In this document: positions 44,089 through 54,839 of the stretch, piece by piece
Layout of the letters: the number at the start of each line of letters is the position of its first letter
Numbering within the stretch: position 1 is the first letter of the stretch
NCBI GenBank assembly: GCA_938092135.1
Contig: CALLJL010000003.1
Span: 124,001-188,000 of the forward strand
Length of the DNA: 64,000 bases
Source of the DNA: an uncultured bacterium
Lineage (GTDB): Bacteria; Acidobacteriota; Aminicenantia; Aminicenantales; CALLJL01
Direction: 5' to 3'
Notes under the pieces: model-generated
Told to the model about the DNA's origin: nothing
Seen by the model: only the letters and a program-made list of their open reading frames with translations
Database searches by the model: none
Translations under genes and position numbers: made by a program

Positions 44089-46638
44089 ATGCTTGAGAGC
44101 TATTTTCAAAAAGAAAAGGAGCGTGAGGCCCTGGGTATACCAGCTCCTCCTTTAACGCCTGAAGAAGTGGCCGAAGTTTGTTCTGGTCTTGAAAACCCAC
44201 CGCCCGGCTTAGAGGAAAAGCTCCTGGATTTAATCAAGAACCGAGTTGCTCCCGGCGTTGATGCAGGAGCTAAGGTTAAAGCTGACTGGCTGGCCAAAAT
44301 TGCTCGCGGTGAGCTAAAATCGCCTCTTATTTCTCCATCTAAGGCCGTTGAACTTCTTGGAACCATGATTGGTGGTTATAATGTTGACCCTCTTATAAGC
44401 TTCCTAGACGATCCTGAGTTGGCTCCGGTAGCGGCTTCAGCTTTAAAAAAGATTATTCTTGTTTATGGAGCCTTTCAGACAATTGTAGAGAAAGCGAAGA
44501 CTAATCCCTATGCCCGCGAGGTTCTGGAATCTTGGGCCAAAGGTGAATGGTTTTTTTCTCAACCGGAGATACCTGAAAAAATTGTCGTCAAGGTTTTCAA
44601 AGTTGATGGCGAAATAAATACTGATGATCTTTCGCCGGCGAAACATGCCTGGAGTCGACCAGATATTCCTTTGCATGCTCTATCGATGGGAGAAACGCGA
44701 TTTCCAGGGGGGATTAAAATAATTAAGCAATTTCGGGATGAGGGCTTCAAAGTGGCTTTTGTGGGCGACGTGGTTGGCACCGGTTCAAGCCGAAAATCAG
44801 CCTGTAATTCTTTAATGTGGCATATTGGCGAAGATATTCCCTTTGTGCCCAATAAGAGAAGGGGAGGGATAATTCTGGCTGGTTTGATTGCTCCGATATT
44901 TTTTAATACTGCTGAAGATTCGGGAGGATTGCCTTTAATGACGGATGTCACTTCCCTGAGGACGGGCGATGTCATTACTCTGAATACAAAATTGGGGACT
45001 ATTATCAATGATAAAGGTGAGGTTATCGCTCGCTTTGAATTCAAGCCGCCTACTCTAAAGGATGAATTTAGAGCTGGAGGCCGTCTCAATTTGATTATCG
45101 GCCGGGATTTAACCAATCGAGCTAGAAAAGCCCTTGGCCTGGACGAGGCTGATTTCTTCACTAAGGTTGAAAACCCTAAACCAAAGCCAGGGCAGGGTTA
45201 TACTTTGGCCCAAAAGATTGTTGGCCGCGCCTGTGGTCTTGAGGGAGTTTTACCTGGAACGGCCTGTGAGCCAAAAATGACCACCGTTGGCTCTCAGGAT
45301 ACTACTGGCCCGATGACCATGGATGAGCTTAAGGAGCTGGCTTGCCTTCAATTTCAGACTGAATTTTTCATGCAATCCTTCTGCCATACCGCTGCCTATC
45401 CTAAACCAGCTGATGTTAAAATGCATCGGATTTTACCTGAATTTATCATTTCTCGAGGAGGAGTCGCTCTCCGTCCTGGAGATGGAGTTATCCACTCCTG
45501 GATTAATCATTTCATTTTGCCTGATACAGTTGGTACCGGAGCCGATTCTCACACTCGTTTTCCCTTAGGTTTGAGCTTTCCTGCCGGCTCAGGATTGGTT
45601 GCCTTTGCCGGTGCTCTTGGTTTCATGCCCCTTGATATGCCCGAATCGGTTTTAATTAGATTTAAGGGCCAATTACAACCCGGTATTACGCTCCGAGACG
45701 TTGTTAATGCCATTCCCTATTTTGCCATTAAACAAGGGCTATTAACTGTAGCCAAAAAAGGCAAAAAGAATATTTTCAATGGTCGTATTATTGAAATTGA
45801 AGGTCTTGAAGATCTGACCGTTGAGCAGGCCTATGAGTTAACCAATGCTAGTGCTGAAAGGTCGGCCGCTGGAGCAGTGATTTCCCTAAAAGAGGAGAAT
45901 GTCATTCGCTTTGTCCGAAGCAATGTCGCTCTTATGGAAAAAATGATTGAGGAGGGTTATCAATCATCTGAGACCTTACGCCGAAGGATTGAAGCTTGCC
46001 AAGCTTGGCTTGCCAATCCTAGACTTCTCCGCCGGGATGAAAACGCTGAATATGCTGCAGTTATTGAAATCAACTTAGATGAAATTACTCAACCTATTTT
46101 GGCTTGTCCCAATGACCCTGACGATGTCCGTCTGCTGAGCGAAGTAGCCGGAGATAGAATCGATGAAGTTTTCATAGGTTCGTGCATGACCAATATTGGC
46201 CATTTTCGAGCCGTGGGAAAATTATTGGAAGGGGCCCCCTATCTAGCCACGAAGATCTGGCTTGCTCCGCCCACAAAAATGGATGCGGCCCAATTGATGA
46301 GGGAAGGTTATTTTGCCATTTTTGCTTCCGTTGGTGCTAGAATTGAAATCCCAGGATGTTCTCTCTGTATGGGCAATCAAGCCAGGGTAAGACCAAAATC
46401 AACCGTCTTTTCCACCTCAACGAGGAATTTTGATGATCGCATGGGGGACGGTGCCCGTGTTTATCTTGGATCGGCTGAGCTCGGTGCTATCTGTGCGCTC
46501 AAAGGAGAAATTCCTTCGCCAGAAGAATATTTGGCCCTAATGAAGCAAAAGATTTTGCCCGAAGCCGATAAGATTTATCGCTATCTCGACTTTATGGAAA
46601 TGAAGGATCTTCCGCTTCATTATTCTTCTCAATATTAG
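44089..46638 (+). CDS. acnB: Aconitate hydratase B / 2-methylisocitrate dehydratase
   Basis: 849-aa AcnB-type aconitase with the HEAT-like N-terminal domain (1-150), swivel domain ([36 protein letters not shown]) and catalytic domains. The [4Fe-4S] cysteines lie in [13 protein letters not shown] and [24 protein letters not shown] and [13 protein letters not shown] are substrate-site blocks. The ATG at 44089 follows AAGGAG by 8 bases; a TTG six bases earlier was rejected. AcnB can also act in the methylcitrate cycle, but the mutase nearby suggests propionate goes through methylmalonyl-CoA. Confidence 0.95.
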   Translation: MLESYFQKEKEREALGIPAPPLTPEEVAEVCSGLENPPPGLEEKLLDLIKNRVAPGVDAGAKVKADWLAKIARGELKSPLISPSKAVELLGTMIGGYNVDPLISFLDDPELAPVAASALKKIILVYGAFQTIVEKAKTNPYAREVLESWAKGEWFFSQPEIPEKIVVKVFKVDGEINTDDLSPAKHAWSRPDIPLHALSMGETRFPGGIKIIKQFRDEGFKVAFVGDVVGTGSSRKSACNSLMWHIGEDIPFVPNKRRGGIILAGLIAPIFFNTAEDSGGLPLMTDVTSLRTGDVITLNTKLGTIINDKGEVIARFEFKPPTLKDEFRAGGRLNLIIGRDLTNRARKALGLDEADFFTKVENPKPKPGQGYTLAQKIVGRACGLEGVLPGTACEPKMTTVGSQDTTGPMTMDELKELACLQFQTEFFMQSFCHTAAYPKPADVKMHRILPEFIISRGGVALRPGDGVIHSWINHFILPDTVGTGADSHTRFPLGLSFPAGSGLVAFAGALGFMPLDMPESVLIRFKGQLQPGITLRDVVNAIPYFAIKQGLLTVAKKGKKNIFNGRIIEIEGLEDLTVEQAYELTNASAERSAAGAVISLKEENVIRFVRSNVALMEKMIEEGYQSSETLRRRIEACQAWLANPRLLRRDENAEYAAVIEINLDEITQPILACPNDPDDVRLLSEVAGDRIDEVFIGSCMTNIGHFRAVGKLLEGAPYLATKIWLAPPTKMDAAQLMREGYFAIFASVGARIEIPGCSLCMGNQARVRPKSTVFSTSTRNFDDRMGDGARVYLGSAELGAICALKGEIPSPEEYLALMKQKILPEADKIYRYLDFMEMKDLPLHYSSQY

Positions 46639-46778
46639 ATGAATTTAAAAGCTTCAAAGGAAAAAGTTAAAATAAAAAAAGAAACCAAGATTAGAGAAAT
46701 TAAGTTAAGTTTAAATATAAAAAGAGAAAGGATGATTTCAAAAAAAATTTGGCCAGCCTTTGATTAAGGAGAAGAGGG

Positions 46779-47540
46779 ATGATTCAACTTGAAGGGAAGA
46801 AGTCGCTTGTAACCGGAGGCAGTCGGGGTATAGGTCGAGCCACAGCCTTGCTTCTTGCCCAAGCAGGGGCAGATGTAGCCATCAATTATGTTCGAAATGA
46901 GGGAGCAGCCGAAGAAGTGAGAAAGAGGATAGAAAATTTAGGGCGAGAATGTTTGGCTATCAAGGCAGATATTTCTCATGAAAAGGAAGCCAAAAGGCTT
47001 ATTGAGGAAGTTATCAATGCCTGGGGTAGGATTGATTTAGTGGTAAATAACGCCGGTATCTGGACTTATGGCGAGATGGGCAAAATGAGCTCCGAAGTTT
47101 GGCACGAAACAATGCGGCTTAATCTTGATGCTGTTTTTTATATCATAAACTCCGTTGTTCCCTATATGCAAAAACAAGGTGGTGGCGTCATTGTTAATGT
47201 TTCTTCGACGGCTGGGGTAAGGGGAGAGGCTTATCATTCCCATTATGCTGCCAGCAAAGGAGCCCTCCATGCTTTGACCAAATCCCTTGCTGTGGAGTTG
47301 GCTCCCTACGGTATTAGAATAAACTGTGTAGCCCCAGGCTGGGTTGATACCGACATGTGTGCTGAAGTTTTTTCTGATCCTAAATTTCGAGAATCAGTCA
47401 AAAATTCCATTCCGTTAAAAAGAATACCTCCACCTGAAGATATAGCTGGTCCTATTCTTTTTCTCGTTTCCGATTTAGCTCGACACATAACGGGTACTGT
47501 GCTCCATGTCAATGGGGGCTCTGTTCTTTGTGGTTCTTAG
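46779..47540 (+). CDS. SDR family oxidoreductase, FabG-like
   Basis: 253-aa classical short-chain dehydrogenase. Cofactor motif GGSRGIGRATALL, NNAG in VVNNAGIW, catalytic serine in NVSSTAG and Tyr-x3-Lys in HYAASKGAL; C-terminus ends with TGTVLHVNGG. The N-terminal Arg pattern (INYVRNEGA) suggests NADP preference. GGAGAAGAGGG precedes the ATG. It sits 57 bases before the EF-like gene and the mutase operon, so a role in CoA-ester or acid reduction is possible, but the substrate is unknown. Confidence 0.85.
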   Translation: MIQLEGKKSLVTGGSRGIGRATALLLAQAGADVAINYVRNEGAAEEVRKRIENLGRECLAIKADISHEKEAKRLIEEVINAWGRIDLVVNNAGIWTYGEMGKMSSEVWHETMRLNLDAVFYIINSVVPYMQKQGGGVIVNVSSTAGVRGEAYHSHYAASKGALHALTKSLAVELAPYGIRINCVAPGWVDTDMCAEVFSDPKFRESVKNSIPLKRIPPPEDIAGPILFLVSDLARHITGTVLHVNGGSVLCGS

Positions 47541-47597
47541 CTTGCTAATCTCTTCTTTTTTTGATAAGAAAATAGCCATCAAAAAGGAGGCTAAAAA

Positions 47598-47855
47598 ATG
47601 GAAGAAGAGATTGGCCGGATAACTCATTATTTTTCAAGGATTGGGGTGGGTGTTCTAGAGATAACTGCAGGCGAGCTTAGGATAGGAGATACTATTCATA
47701 TTAAGGGTCACACAACGGATTTTTATCAGAAAGTAGATTCGATGCAGATTGAGCATCAGCCTGTCAGTTTGGCAAAAAAGGGAGATTCGGTGGGTTTAAA
47801 GGTAATTGACCACGTCAGGGAGAACGATAGGGTATTTCGAGTAATTGAAGGCTAA
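47598..47855 (+). CDS. EF-Tu-domain-2-like small protein
   Basis: 85-aa stand-alone beta-barrel resembling domain 2 of translational GTPases. The pattern [18 protein letters not shown], then [13 protein letters not shown] and [13 protein letters not shown], is that of an OB-like barrel, with no GTPase domain. AAGGAGG precedes the ATG at 47598. Such proteins are annotated as translation elongation factor-like and have no proven function. It lies 47 bases before the mutase large subunit in the same direction. Confidence 0.75.
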   Translation: MEEEIGRITHYFSRIGVGVLEITAGELRIGDTIHIKGHTTDFYQKVDSMQIEHQPVSLAKKGDSVGLKVIDHVRENDRVFRVIEG

Positions 47856-47902
47856 TTAAATTTTTTTGTTTTTTGAGCTTAGGCCGGCAGGAGGATTTGT
47901 CT

Positions 47903-49600
47903 ATGGGCTCATCAAGAAAAGAAAATTTCAAGAATGCGGAGAAAGCCAGAGCCTTCCATCGGGGCCTCAAAAAATGGGAGAAGGATTATCAAAAAGAATC
48001 TAAATTATGTGGGCGAGAGGGAAAAACCTTTACTTCAATTTCAGGTAGAGTGATTAAAGCCCTCTATACCCCCCAGGATTTGAAAAACTTTGATTATCTC
48101 CGTGATCTCGGTTTTCCTGGGCAATATCCTTTTACTCGGGGTATCCACCCAACGATGTACCGGGGAAGGCTCTGGACGATGCGGCAATTTTCCGGTTTCG
48201 GTACGGCTGAGGATACCAATCGGCGCTATAAATATCTTCTATCTCAAGGGCAAACAGGGTTAAGTGTGGCTTTTCATTTGCCAACTCTCATGGGCATTGA
48301 TTCTGATCATCCCATGGCCAAAGGAGAAGTCGGCAAGTGCGGGGTGGCAGTTGATACTTTAGCGGACATGGAAATCCTCTTTGACGGAATTCCCTTGGAT
48401 AAAGTTACAACCTCAATGACCATTAATCCCCCAGCAGCTATTTTGTGGGCTATGTATATCGCTGTGGCTGAAAAACAGGGAGTTTCACCAAAAATCATTT
48501 CAGGAACAATACAGAATGATATTTTAAAAGAATATATTGCTCAGAAGACATTTGTTTTTCCCCCTCGGCCGTCGATGAAGCTAGTTATAGACACTTTCGA
48601 ATACGGGGCGAAAGAGGTTCCCCGGTGGAACACAATTTCCATCTCTGGTTATCATATCCGGGAAGCAGGGGCTACCGCTGTTCAGGAACTGGCTTTTACT
48701 CTTAGGGACGGCATTGAATATGTGGAGTGGGCTTTAAAGCGGGGTTTAAAGATCGATGATTTTGCGCCTAGGCTTTCCTTTTTTTTCAATGCCCACAATG
48801 ACTTTTTTGAGGAAATTGCTAAATTCCGTGCAGCCAGAAAAATCTGGGCTGAGGTCATGAGAGAAAGATTTGGGGCCAAAAATGAACGCTCCTGGTGGCT
48901 TCGCTTTCACACTCAAACTTCCGGTGTTTCCCTTGTGGCCCAGCAGCCATATAACAATATTATCAGAGTAACTATCCAGGCCTTAGCCGCTGTTCTTGGG
49001 GGAACCCAATCTCTCCATACCAATTCCCTTGATGAAACCTATGCTTTGCCAACTGAAAAAGCTGTGACCATTGCATTAAGAACCCAACAGATAATTGCCT
49101 TTGAAAGCGGGGTGGCTAATACCATAGACCCTCTCGGTGGCAGCTATTATGTTGAAAAATTAACGCAGGATATGGAAAGGGAGGCTAAAGCTTATATTAA
49201 GAAAATTGATGAACTTGGGGGAATGGTTAAGGCTATAGAACTTGGATTCCCCCAGAAGGAAATTGCCGATAGCGCCTATCGTTATCAACAGGAGGTTGAG
49301 AGGAAAGAAAAAATAATTGTCGGGGTTAATGCTTTTGAAATGGAACATGAACCTATCCCTATATTAGAAGTTGACCCGGCTGTCGAACGACACCAGTTAA
49401 ACCGATTAAGAGAGGTGAAAAAGACGCGAAATAAAAGGCTGGTTAAGCGAACATTGAGCGATTTGAAAAAAGCAGCTCAGGATGAAGTCAATCTCATGCC
49501 CTTTATTCTTAACTGTGTTCGGGCTTATGCCACAGTTGGCGAAATAATGGACGCTTTAAAAGAAGTCTATGGAGTTTATGAAGAGCCAATTACTTATTAA
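47903..49600 (+). CDS. Methylmalonyl-CoA mutase, large (substrate-binding) subunit
   Basis: 565-aa catalytic TIM-barrel subunit of a split methylmalonyl-CoA mutase. Family blocks are [83 protein letters not shown] and [13 protein letters not shown]. The B12 domain is separate, encoded next. The ATG at 47903 follows AGGAGG; the frame is open from 47873 without a site. Interconverts (R)-methylmalonyl-CoA and succinyl-CoA, linking propionate and branched amino acid breakdown to the TCA cycle. No MeaB-type chaperone gene or epimerase is adjacent. Confidence 0.93.
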   Translation: MGSSRKENFKNAEKARAFHRGLKKWEKDYQKESKLCGREGKTFTSISGRVIKALYTPQDLKNFDYLRDLGFPGQYPFTRGIHPTMYRGRLWTMRQFSGFGTAEDTNRRYKYLLSQGQTGLSVAFHLPTLMGIDSDHPMAKGEVGKCGVAVDTLADMEILFDGIPLDKVTTSMTINPPAAILWAMYIAVAEKQGVSPKIISGTIQNDILKEYIAQKTFVFPPRPSMKLVIDTFEYGAKEVPRWNTISISGYHIREAGATAVQELAFTLRDGIEYVEWALKRGLKIDDFAPRLSFFFNAHNDFFEEIAKFRAARKIWAEVMRERFGAKNERSWWLRFHTQTSGVSLVAQQPYNNIIRVTIQALAAVLGGTQSLHTNSLDETYALPTEKAVTIALRTQQIIAFESGVANTIDPLGGSYYVEKLTQDMEREAKAYIKKIDELGGMVKAIELGFPQKEIADSAYRYQQEVERKEKIIVGVNAFEMEHEPIPILEVDPAVERHQLNRLREVKKTRNKRLVKRTLSDLKKAAQDEVNLMPFILNCVRAYATVGEIMDALKEVYGVYEEPITY

Positions 49601-49612
49601 AAGGAGATTACA

Positions 49613-50095
49613 ATGGTTCGACAGAAGAAAAAGGAAAGACTTAACCAAGAATCAATCTCTGAAGCCTGGCCTTCTTTTAAACAGCCTCGTTTGAGAGTTC
49701 TTATTGCCAAGCCAGGACTCGATGGCCACGACCGAGGAGCTAAAATTATTTGCCGGGCTCTGCGAGATGCCGGCATGGAGGTAATATATACCGGATTGAG
49801 ACGAACGCCAGAAGAAATTGTCAATGCAGCCATTCAAGAGGATGTTGACCTTATTGGTTTGAGTATTTTAAGTGGGGCTCATAATGTTCTTTTTCCAAAA
49901 ATAATGAAATTGCTTCGGAAAAAGGGCGCTGGTGACATTCCGGTTATTGCGGGTGGAATCATCCCCGAAAAAGATATTCCTCGCCTCAAAAAGATTGGCC
50001 TTGCCGAAATCTTCTTACCTGGGACTTCTACCCAAGAAATTATTGACTGGATTCAGAAGAACATTAAAATTAGAGCAAAAAAAAGAGATACTTGA
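49613..50095 (+). CDS. Methylmalonyl-CoA mutase, cobalamin-binding small subunit
   Basis: 160-aa B12-binding domain. The motif D37-x-H39-x2-G42 ([10 protein letters not shown]) gives His39 as lower cobalt ligand, with [11 protein letters not shown] and [13 protein letters not shown] lining the tail pocket. GGAGATTACA precedes the ATG at 49613, 12 bases after the large subunit stop, so both are made together. The N-terminal ~25 residues are an unusual basic extension (KKKERLNQE). Confidence 0.93.
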   Translation: MVRQKKKERLNQESISEAWPSFKQPRLRVLIAKPGLDGHDRGAKIICRALRDAGMEVIYTGLRRTPEEIVNAAIQEDVDLIGLSILSGAHNVLFPKIMKLLRKKGAGDIPVIAGGIIPEKDIPRLKKIGLAEIFLPGTSTQEIIDWIQKNIKIRAKKRDT

Positions 50096-50120
50096 CATCT
50101 TTTTTTCAATTTGATAAGCA
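50092..50120 (+). promoter_or_regulatory. Possible promoter for the M23 protein gene
   Basis: TTGACA (50092-50097) and TAAGCA (50115-50120) with a 17-base spacer. The start would fall about six bases before the ATG at 50133, which has no ribosome site, suggesting a nearly leaderless message. Confidence 0.35.
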
Positions 50121-50132
50121 AAAGACATATTA

Positions 50133-51041
50133 ATGGCTGAAAAGAAATATTTATCGTTAATTATTATTCCTCATAAAAGAGGAAAAGCTAAAACGATTAC
50201 TATTTCCCATCAAGCTAGTCGTATCATCATTTCCTTTTTTGTTACCTTTCTGGTTATTTTTATTTATTTTCTAGCAGATTATTTTAGTATGAATATAACC
50301 AGGGCTAAATTTAATCAGTTAAAAAGTGAAAATCAGGAACAGAAAAAAGTCATTGCCAGTTATGAAAGCTCAATTAAGCAGCTTACAGCTAAAATTCAAA
50401 CTTTTGAAAATTATGCTCGAAAACTAAATATTATGGCCGGTTTGCGTTCACCTGAAGCTCTTAAAGAAGCTGGAGTCGGATCAGGAAACGAAGCCGAAGA
50501 GCTCTCGACTGGTCAAGCTAACTTGACCGGAAGCCTTAGGTCGACCAATTGGCCTCTGAACCAGGTTCATAGGAAAGTTGAACAACTCGAACAGAATCTA
50601 AGCACCTTGCTAAATTTTTTTGAACAACAACGAACTCGCCTGGCCCAAACCCCAACAATCTGGCCTACGGTTGGTTTTATAACTTCAGGTTATGGCTGGC
50701 GAATTGATCCTTTCACCGGTAAACAGACCTTCCATAAAGGTATTGATATTGCTACTAATTTAGGCAACCCAGTCGTGGCCACAGCTGATGGGGTAGTGGT
50801 AGAAACCAGAAATGACCGAATTGGCGGAAAAACTATTTTAATCAGCCATGGTGCCGGCCTTAGCACCATTTTTTATCATCTCGATAAAATTCTTGTTCGG
50901 CCTGGCCAGAAGGTAAAAAGAGGCGATATAATAGGTCTTGTTGGTAAAACAGGTAAGGCCTTAGGGCCCCATCTTCATTATGAAGTTCACCTTAATGGTA
51001 AGGCGGTTAATCCTCTTCAATATATACTTGAAGAAGAGTAA
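50133..51041 (+). CDS. Membrane-anchored M23 family metallopeptidase
   Basis: 302-aa envelope peptidoglycan endopeptidase-type protein. Cytoplasmic basic head (KRGKAKTITIS), transmembrane helix about 30-50, coiled coil about 57-100 and 144-172, then an M23/LytM domain. The zinc and catalytic residues are His201 and Asp205 (FHKGIDIA) and His280/His282 (GPHLHYEVHLNG). The SGYGWRIDPFTGKQ block is typical. All active-site positions are kept, so it may hydrolyse cross-links or act in cell-wall growth. Starts without a clear ribosome site. Confidence 0.87.
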   Translation: MAEKKYLSLIIIPHKRGKAKTITISHQASRIIISFFVTFLVIFIYFLADYFSMNITRAKFNQLKSENQEQKKVIASYESSIKQLTAKIQTFENYARKLNIMAGLRSPEALKEAGVGSGNEAEELSTGQANLTGSLRSTNWPLNQVHRKVEQLEQNLSTLLNFFEQQRTRLAQTPTIWPTVGFITSGYGWRIDPFTGKQTFHKGIDIATNLGNPVVATADGVVVETRNDRIGGKTILISHGAGLSTIFYHLDKILVRPGQKVKRGDIIGLVGKTGKALGPHLHYEVHLNGKAVNPLQYILEEE

Positions 51042-51046
51042 AAATT

Positions 51047-52000
51047 TTAATCCTTCCTGAATTTATCTTCGCCAAAGCCATCACCTGGTTTGATCCTTAA
51101 GCCAAGGGAGGCGTCATAGGCTCTCATTTCCTGACGATTTTCCCTTTTTAGCCTCTGAATACGATACAAAAGGCCATCGCCACAGCAAACATCAAGACCT
51201 TCCGGGCTTATTTTTACAATTTCGCCTGGATTTAACCTGGAGGATGTTTCAGCCAAAGGTATACCGCGAGTAATTTTTATCATCTCCTTGCGAAAGAAAG
51301 TGAAGGTTCCAGGCGAAGGATTAAAAGCTCTCACTAGGCAATCAATTTTTCGGGCTGGCCATAGCCAGTCAATTTTCCCCATAATTTTATCTATTTTTGG
51401 AGCATAAGTGGCCAAAAAATGGTTTTGAGGTATAGGAGAAATTTGGTCAATCTTCGAAAGTGTTTCCATTAAAAGTTCAGCGCCAATTGAAGCCAGGCGC
51501 CTTTCCAATTCGCCGGCATTTTCCTCAGGTTGAATAGGCACTTCTTTCTGAGTTAAAATATCGCCTTCATCCATTCTTTCATTAAGCTGAAAAATAGTTA
51601 CTCCAGTTTTTTCTTCGCCATTAAGAATTGCCCAAGCAACAGGGCAGGCACCTCGATATTTAGGCAAAAGAGAAAAATGAACATTTATCGCGCCGTAAGG
51701 GGGAAAATAAATAATTTCTGGAGGTAAAATTTGGCCATAAGCCACAACAACAATGATATCAGGGGAAAGATTATGGATTAATTCCAGAGCAGCTTTGTCA
51801 TGCCTGATCTTTTCAGGCTGAATCAAAGACAAACCATGTTTTAAGGCGAATGTTTTAACTGGAGGTGGTGTAAGTTTCTGGCCACGGCCGGCTGGACGAT
51901 CCGGCTGAGTGACGATTAATTGGATTTTATGCTCGGAATAGAGAAGTTTCTCTAAGCTAGGTAGGGCCGCTTCAGGTGTTCCAAAAAAAATAATGTTCAT
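51047..52000 (-). CDS. fmt: Methionyl-tRNA formyltransferase
   Basis: 317-aa enzyme that formylates initiator Met-tRNA. N-terminal MNIIFFGTPEAALPSL, TQPDRPAGRGQKL, and the signature INVHFSLLPKYRGACPVAWAI cover the formyltetrahydrofolate site; the C-terminal domain (from about 205) has GTFTFF and LRIKPGDG. It overlaps def by ATGA at 51997-52000. It meets the M23 gene tail to tail with only 5 bases between. Confidence 0.93.
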   Translation of the reverse strand: MNIIFFGTPEAALPSLEKLLYSEHKIQLIVTQPDRPAGRGQKLTPPPVKTFALKHGLSLIQPEKIRHDKAALELIHNLSPDIIVVVAYGQILPPEIIYFPPYGAINVHFSLLPKYRGACPVAWAILNGEEKTGVTIFQLNERMDEGDILTQKEVPIQPEENAGELERRLASIGAELLMETLSKIDQISPIPQNHFLATYAPKIDKIMGKIDWLWPARKIDCLVRAFNPSPGTFTFFRKEMIKITRGIPLAETSSRLNPGEIVKISPEGLDVCCGDGLLYRIQRLKRENRQEMRAYDASLGLRIKPGDGFGEDKFRKD

Positions 52001-52512
52001 GAAGGAGAAGTAAGACCAAATTGCTTTTTCAATCGACGATAAATTAAACTTCGTTTTAAAGGGGAAAGGCGATCAATGAAGAATTTACCTTCAAGATGAT
52101 CGAATTCATGGGAAAAGACTCTAGCCAAAAGACCGTAAGCTTCCATTTCAATTTCTTTTCCCTCGAGATTGAATCCCCGAATTTTAAGACGATCTGGCCG
52201 ACGAACCTTTTCCCTTATTTCCGGAACCGAAAGACATCCTTCTTCTTCAATTGCTTCGCCCTCTTCTTCCAAAATTTCAGGATTAATTAGAATGATTAGT
52301 TCGTCTGGTTTTTCCCCTAGGGATAAATCTACAGTAATTAGCCTTTGACTAACCCCAACTTGAGGCGCGGCCAAACCAATTCCAGGGGCAAGATACATCG
52401 TCTCGACCATGTCTCGAGCCAAAGTAACTATTTCCTCATTAATATTTATAATTGGTTCAGCTCGGCGGTGAAGAACTGGATGACCAAACTTGATTATTTT
52501 TCTTGCAGCCAT
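51997..52512 (-). CDS. def: Peptide deformylase
   Basis: 171-aa iron/zinc deformylase. The three family motifs are GIGLAAPQVG (44-53), EEGCLSVP with ligand Cys93, and HEFDHLEG with His135 and His139. It removes the formyl group added through Fmt, encoded next. No Shine-Dalgarno is visible before the ATG at 52512, but TAAAAT lies about 11 bases upstream, so the message may have a very short leader. Confidence 0.93.
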   Translation of the reverse strand: MAARKIIKFGHPVLHRRAEPIININEEIVTLARDMVETMYLAPGIGLAAPQVGVSQRLITVDLSLGEKPDELIILINPEILEEEGEAIEEEGCLSVPEIREKVRRPDRLKIRGFNLEGKEIEMEAYGLLARVFSHEFDHLEGKFFIDRLSPLKRSLIYRRLKKQFGLTSPS

Positions 52513-52682
52513 AATTCCATTTTATCAGACAAACCCGATTTTTTAAAACTAATCTGTCGGCTTAATGCTTATTGCCAGCATGATTGGAGCAACGATCTTT
52601 TATCCCGCACCATTTTTTAAAAGCCAATAATCATGAAGGCCTAAATTTATAAGTATTTTTTTATCTGTTTTAAGAAATTCTC

Positions 52683-54689
52683 TTAAATTACGGCTGAAGG
52701 TGGAGCCGGTTCTTCAGCTTTACCGGCATTTTTAAGGGGAACAGCGACCAGATAAATTCCGATTATAAACAGAAAAACCAAGCCAAATAAATAGCTGGGA
52801 GCGGTCATGATTCCAGGAATAGGAATATTAAAAAAGGTCAGGGCTGCCCTCACCAATCCAGTTAAAGCCTCGCCAGCAATCAGACCAGAAGCAAGCAAAA
52901 TGCCGGTATTTTCCACCCTGGTCTTCTGAGCTTCGTTGAAGTTTCTTTTAGCGGCTAATCTGTCAATTATGGCTCTAATGAGGCCGCCACAAAAGATGGC
53001 AAAAGTTGTTTCAAGGGGAAGATACATGCCAACCGCAACAAGCATAGGTGACCGAACTTGAACGAGAATTAAAGCAAATCCCATAAACATCCCGACAATA
53101 ACTAAGGGCCAAGCCATTTCACCGCCAACAATCCCTTGAGCTAAAGCGGCCATTAATCCAGCCTGAGGGGCGGGCAACTCTTTGCTACCAAAAGTGAAGG
53201 CGCCATGAAGGATCATTAGAGGAAAGAAAAGGACTAAAGAGGAAATTAGAATACCAATGATATCTCCAACTTGCATTTTCCATGGGGTTCCGCCTAAAAG
53301 GTGGCCAACTTTTAAGTCTTGAAGCATTTCCCCGGCAACAGCTGAAGAAACACAAACAACCGCCGCAACGCCCAAGACAGCGGCTACACCACTTATTCCG
53401 GTAGCCCCTATTAAAACCATAAGAATGGCAGCAATAATCAGAGTTGATAAGGTGAGGCCAGAAATGGGGTTATTGGAGGAACCGATGGTGCCTACAAGAT
53501 TTCCGGAAACAGCAGCAAAGAAGAAGCCAGCCAGGGCCATAACTGTGGCGGCCACAATGGCTGCACCATAGGTGCCAGCAAAAACATGATAAACAAAAAT
53601 CATGAGAATAAAACAAAGAATCAATCCAGAAAAAACGTAACGGAAATCCAAGTCCTTTTCGAGTCTTGAAACTTGCTCGACTTTGCCAGCTGCCTTTTTA
53701 GCGTCAGAGATAGATCTTCTCAACCCAGCCATTAAATTTTTTCTCATTCGATAGAGGGTGAAGCAAGCTCCAACAAGCATTCCGCCTACAGCAATTGGGC
53801 GGATTATGAAGCGCCAAACATGGCCAACTAAGGATTCCCAGCTTACATCGGCCATGGTTACCTCAGGGCCATAGAAGCTTGTGACAAGCTGAGGACCAAG
53901 AAAATAAATGAGAAGGGGGGCAAAAAGACCCCAGGCTAGAACGCCGCCAGCAAAATTGAGAGAAGCCAGCCTTGGTCCGATAATGTAGCCAACTCCAATG
54001 TAAGCAGGATATATTCCTGGTCCAGTGACAGCAATTGTACCCCCTGTGCCCACCGTCGGCGAAGTTTTAGTTGTTCCTAGCCTTACAAAACTTGATCCAA
54101 TAGTCCCCACCTTGATGATGAAATCCTTTGAAGCGGCAAAGAGCTTCAATACGCCTAAAGCATAAATTAGAGCCCCAACACCCATCGCCTGAAAGAGGAA
54201 TCGAGCGCCAGCACTTCCTTTCTGGCCTGCCTTGTGAATTTCGGCTGCGGCTACGGATTCAGGGAAGGGAAGTTCAGGATCAGTTACCATAACCCTTCGC
54301 AAGAAAGTAACAAAAAGGATACCAAGGAGACCACCTACAAACATTAAAGCTGAGGACTTAATATAAGCATCAACTGTATTAAAATTTGTCCAGGCTCCGA
54401 CGATAAGAAAGGCAGGAATGGTGAAAATAGCTCCTGCCGCCACCGATTCGCCAATGGAGCCAACGGTTCGGGCAAAATTTTCTTCTAAAATTGAACCCCT
54501 CATTAATTTAAGTACAGCCATACCAATTACAGCGGCAGGGTAAGTGGCTGCAATTGTCATTCCCGCCCTTAGACCAAGGTAGGCATTGGCAGCTCCCAGG
54601 ATGACCGTCATGATTAACCCTAAAATCAGTGCCCTAAGCGTAAATTCTCTTAACTCGGTTTTTTCGGGCACAAAAGGTCTTTCTTTCAT
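52683..54689 (-). CDS. OPT family oligopeptide transporter
   Basis: 668-aa polytopic inner-membrane protein of the OPT/YSL family, moving short peptides or metal chelates with protons. Characteristic stretches are GAANAYLGLRAGMTIAATYP, SNNPISGLTLSTLI, GEMLQDLKVGHLLGGTPW and PMLVAVGMYLPLETTFAIF. Around 14-16 hydrophobic segments. AAAGGAG precedes the ATG at 54689. Given the many exported peptidases here, peptide uptake is the likely role, but substrate class cannot be told from sequence alone. Confidence 0.9.
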   Translation of the reverse strand: MKERPFVPEKTELREFTLRALILGLIMTVILGAANAYLGLRAGMTIAATYPAAVIGMAVLKLMRGSILEENFARTVGSIGESVAAGAIFTIPAFLIVGAWTNFNTVDAYIKSSALMFVGGLLGILFVTFLRRVMVTDPELPFPESVAAAEIHKAGQKGSAGARFLFQAMGVGALIYALGVLKLFAASKDFIIKVGTIGSSFVRLGTTKTSPTVGTGGTIAVTGPGIYPAYIGVGYIIGPRLASLNFAGGVLAWGLFAPLLIYFLGPQLVTSFYGPEVTMADVSWESLVGHVWRFIIRPIAVGGMLVGACFTLYRMRKNLMAGLRRSISDAKKAAGKVEQVSRLEKDLDFRYVFSGLILCFILMIFVYHVFAGTYGAAIVAATVMALAGFFFAAVSGNLVGTIGSSNNPISGLTLSTLIIAAILMVLIGATGISGVAAVLGVAAVVCVSSAVAGEMLQDLKVGHLLGGTPWKMQVGDIIGILISSLVLFFPLMILHGAFTFGSKELPAPQAGLMAALAQGIVGGEMAWPLVIVGMFMGFALILVQVRSPMLVAVGMYLPLETTFAIFCGGLIRAIIDRLAAKRNFNEAQKTRVENTGILLASGLIAGEALTGLVRAALTFFNIPIPGIMTAPSYLFGLVFLFIIGIYLVAVPLKNAGKAEEPAPPSAVI

Positions 54690-54790
54690 GGCCTAACTCC
54701 TTTGAAAGGATGCCTTATGTATATTCAAAAAACAAGAGGCAAGTCAAGCCAAAAAAGCTAATCCAGATTTTGAAAAAAAGGTAAAATTTC

Positions 54791-54818
54791 TTGCTTTATA
54801 TTTAAAATAAGATAAAAT
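54791..54818 (+). promoter_or_regulatory. Sigma70-like promoter for the mre/rod operon
   Basis: TTGCTT (54791-54796) and TAAAAT (54813-54818) with a 16-base spacer. Start near 54825 leaves only about 15 leader bases to the mreB ATG, with a weak AAAGAAAAGAA in place of a normal ribosome site. Confidence 0.45.
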
Positions 54819-54839
54819 ATTGAACTGAAAAGAAAAGAA

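Noticed and set aside
44559-45161. 200-codon open frame on the minus strand
   Set aside because: Opposite acnB, which shows all aconitase motifs; no ribosome site or family resemblance.
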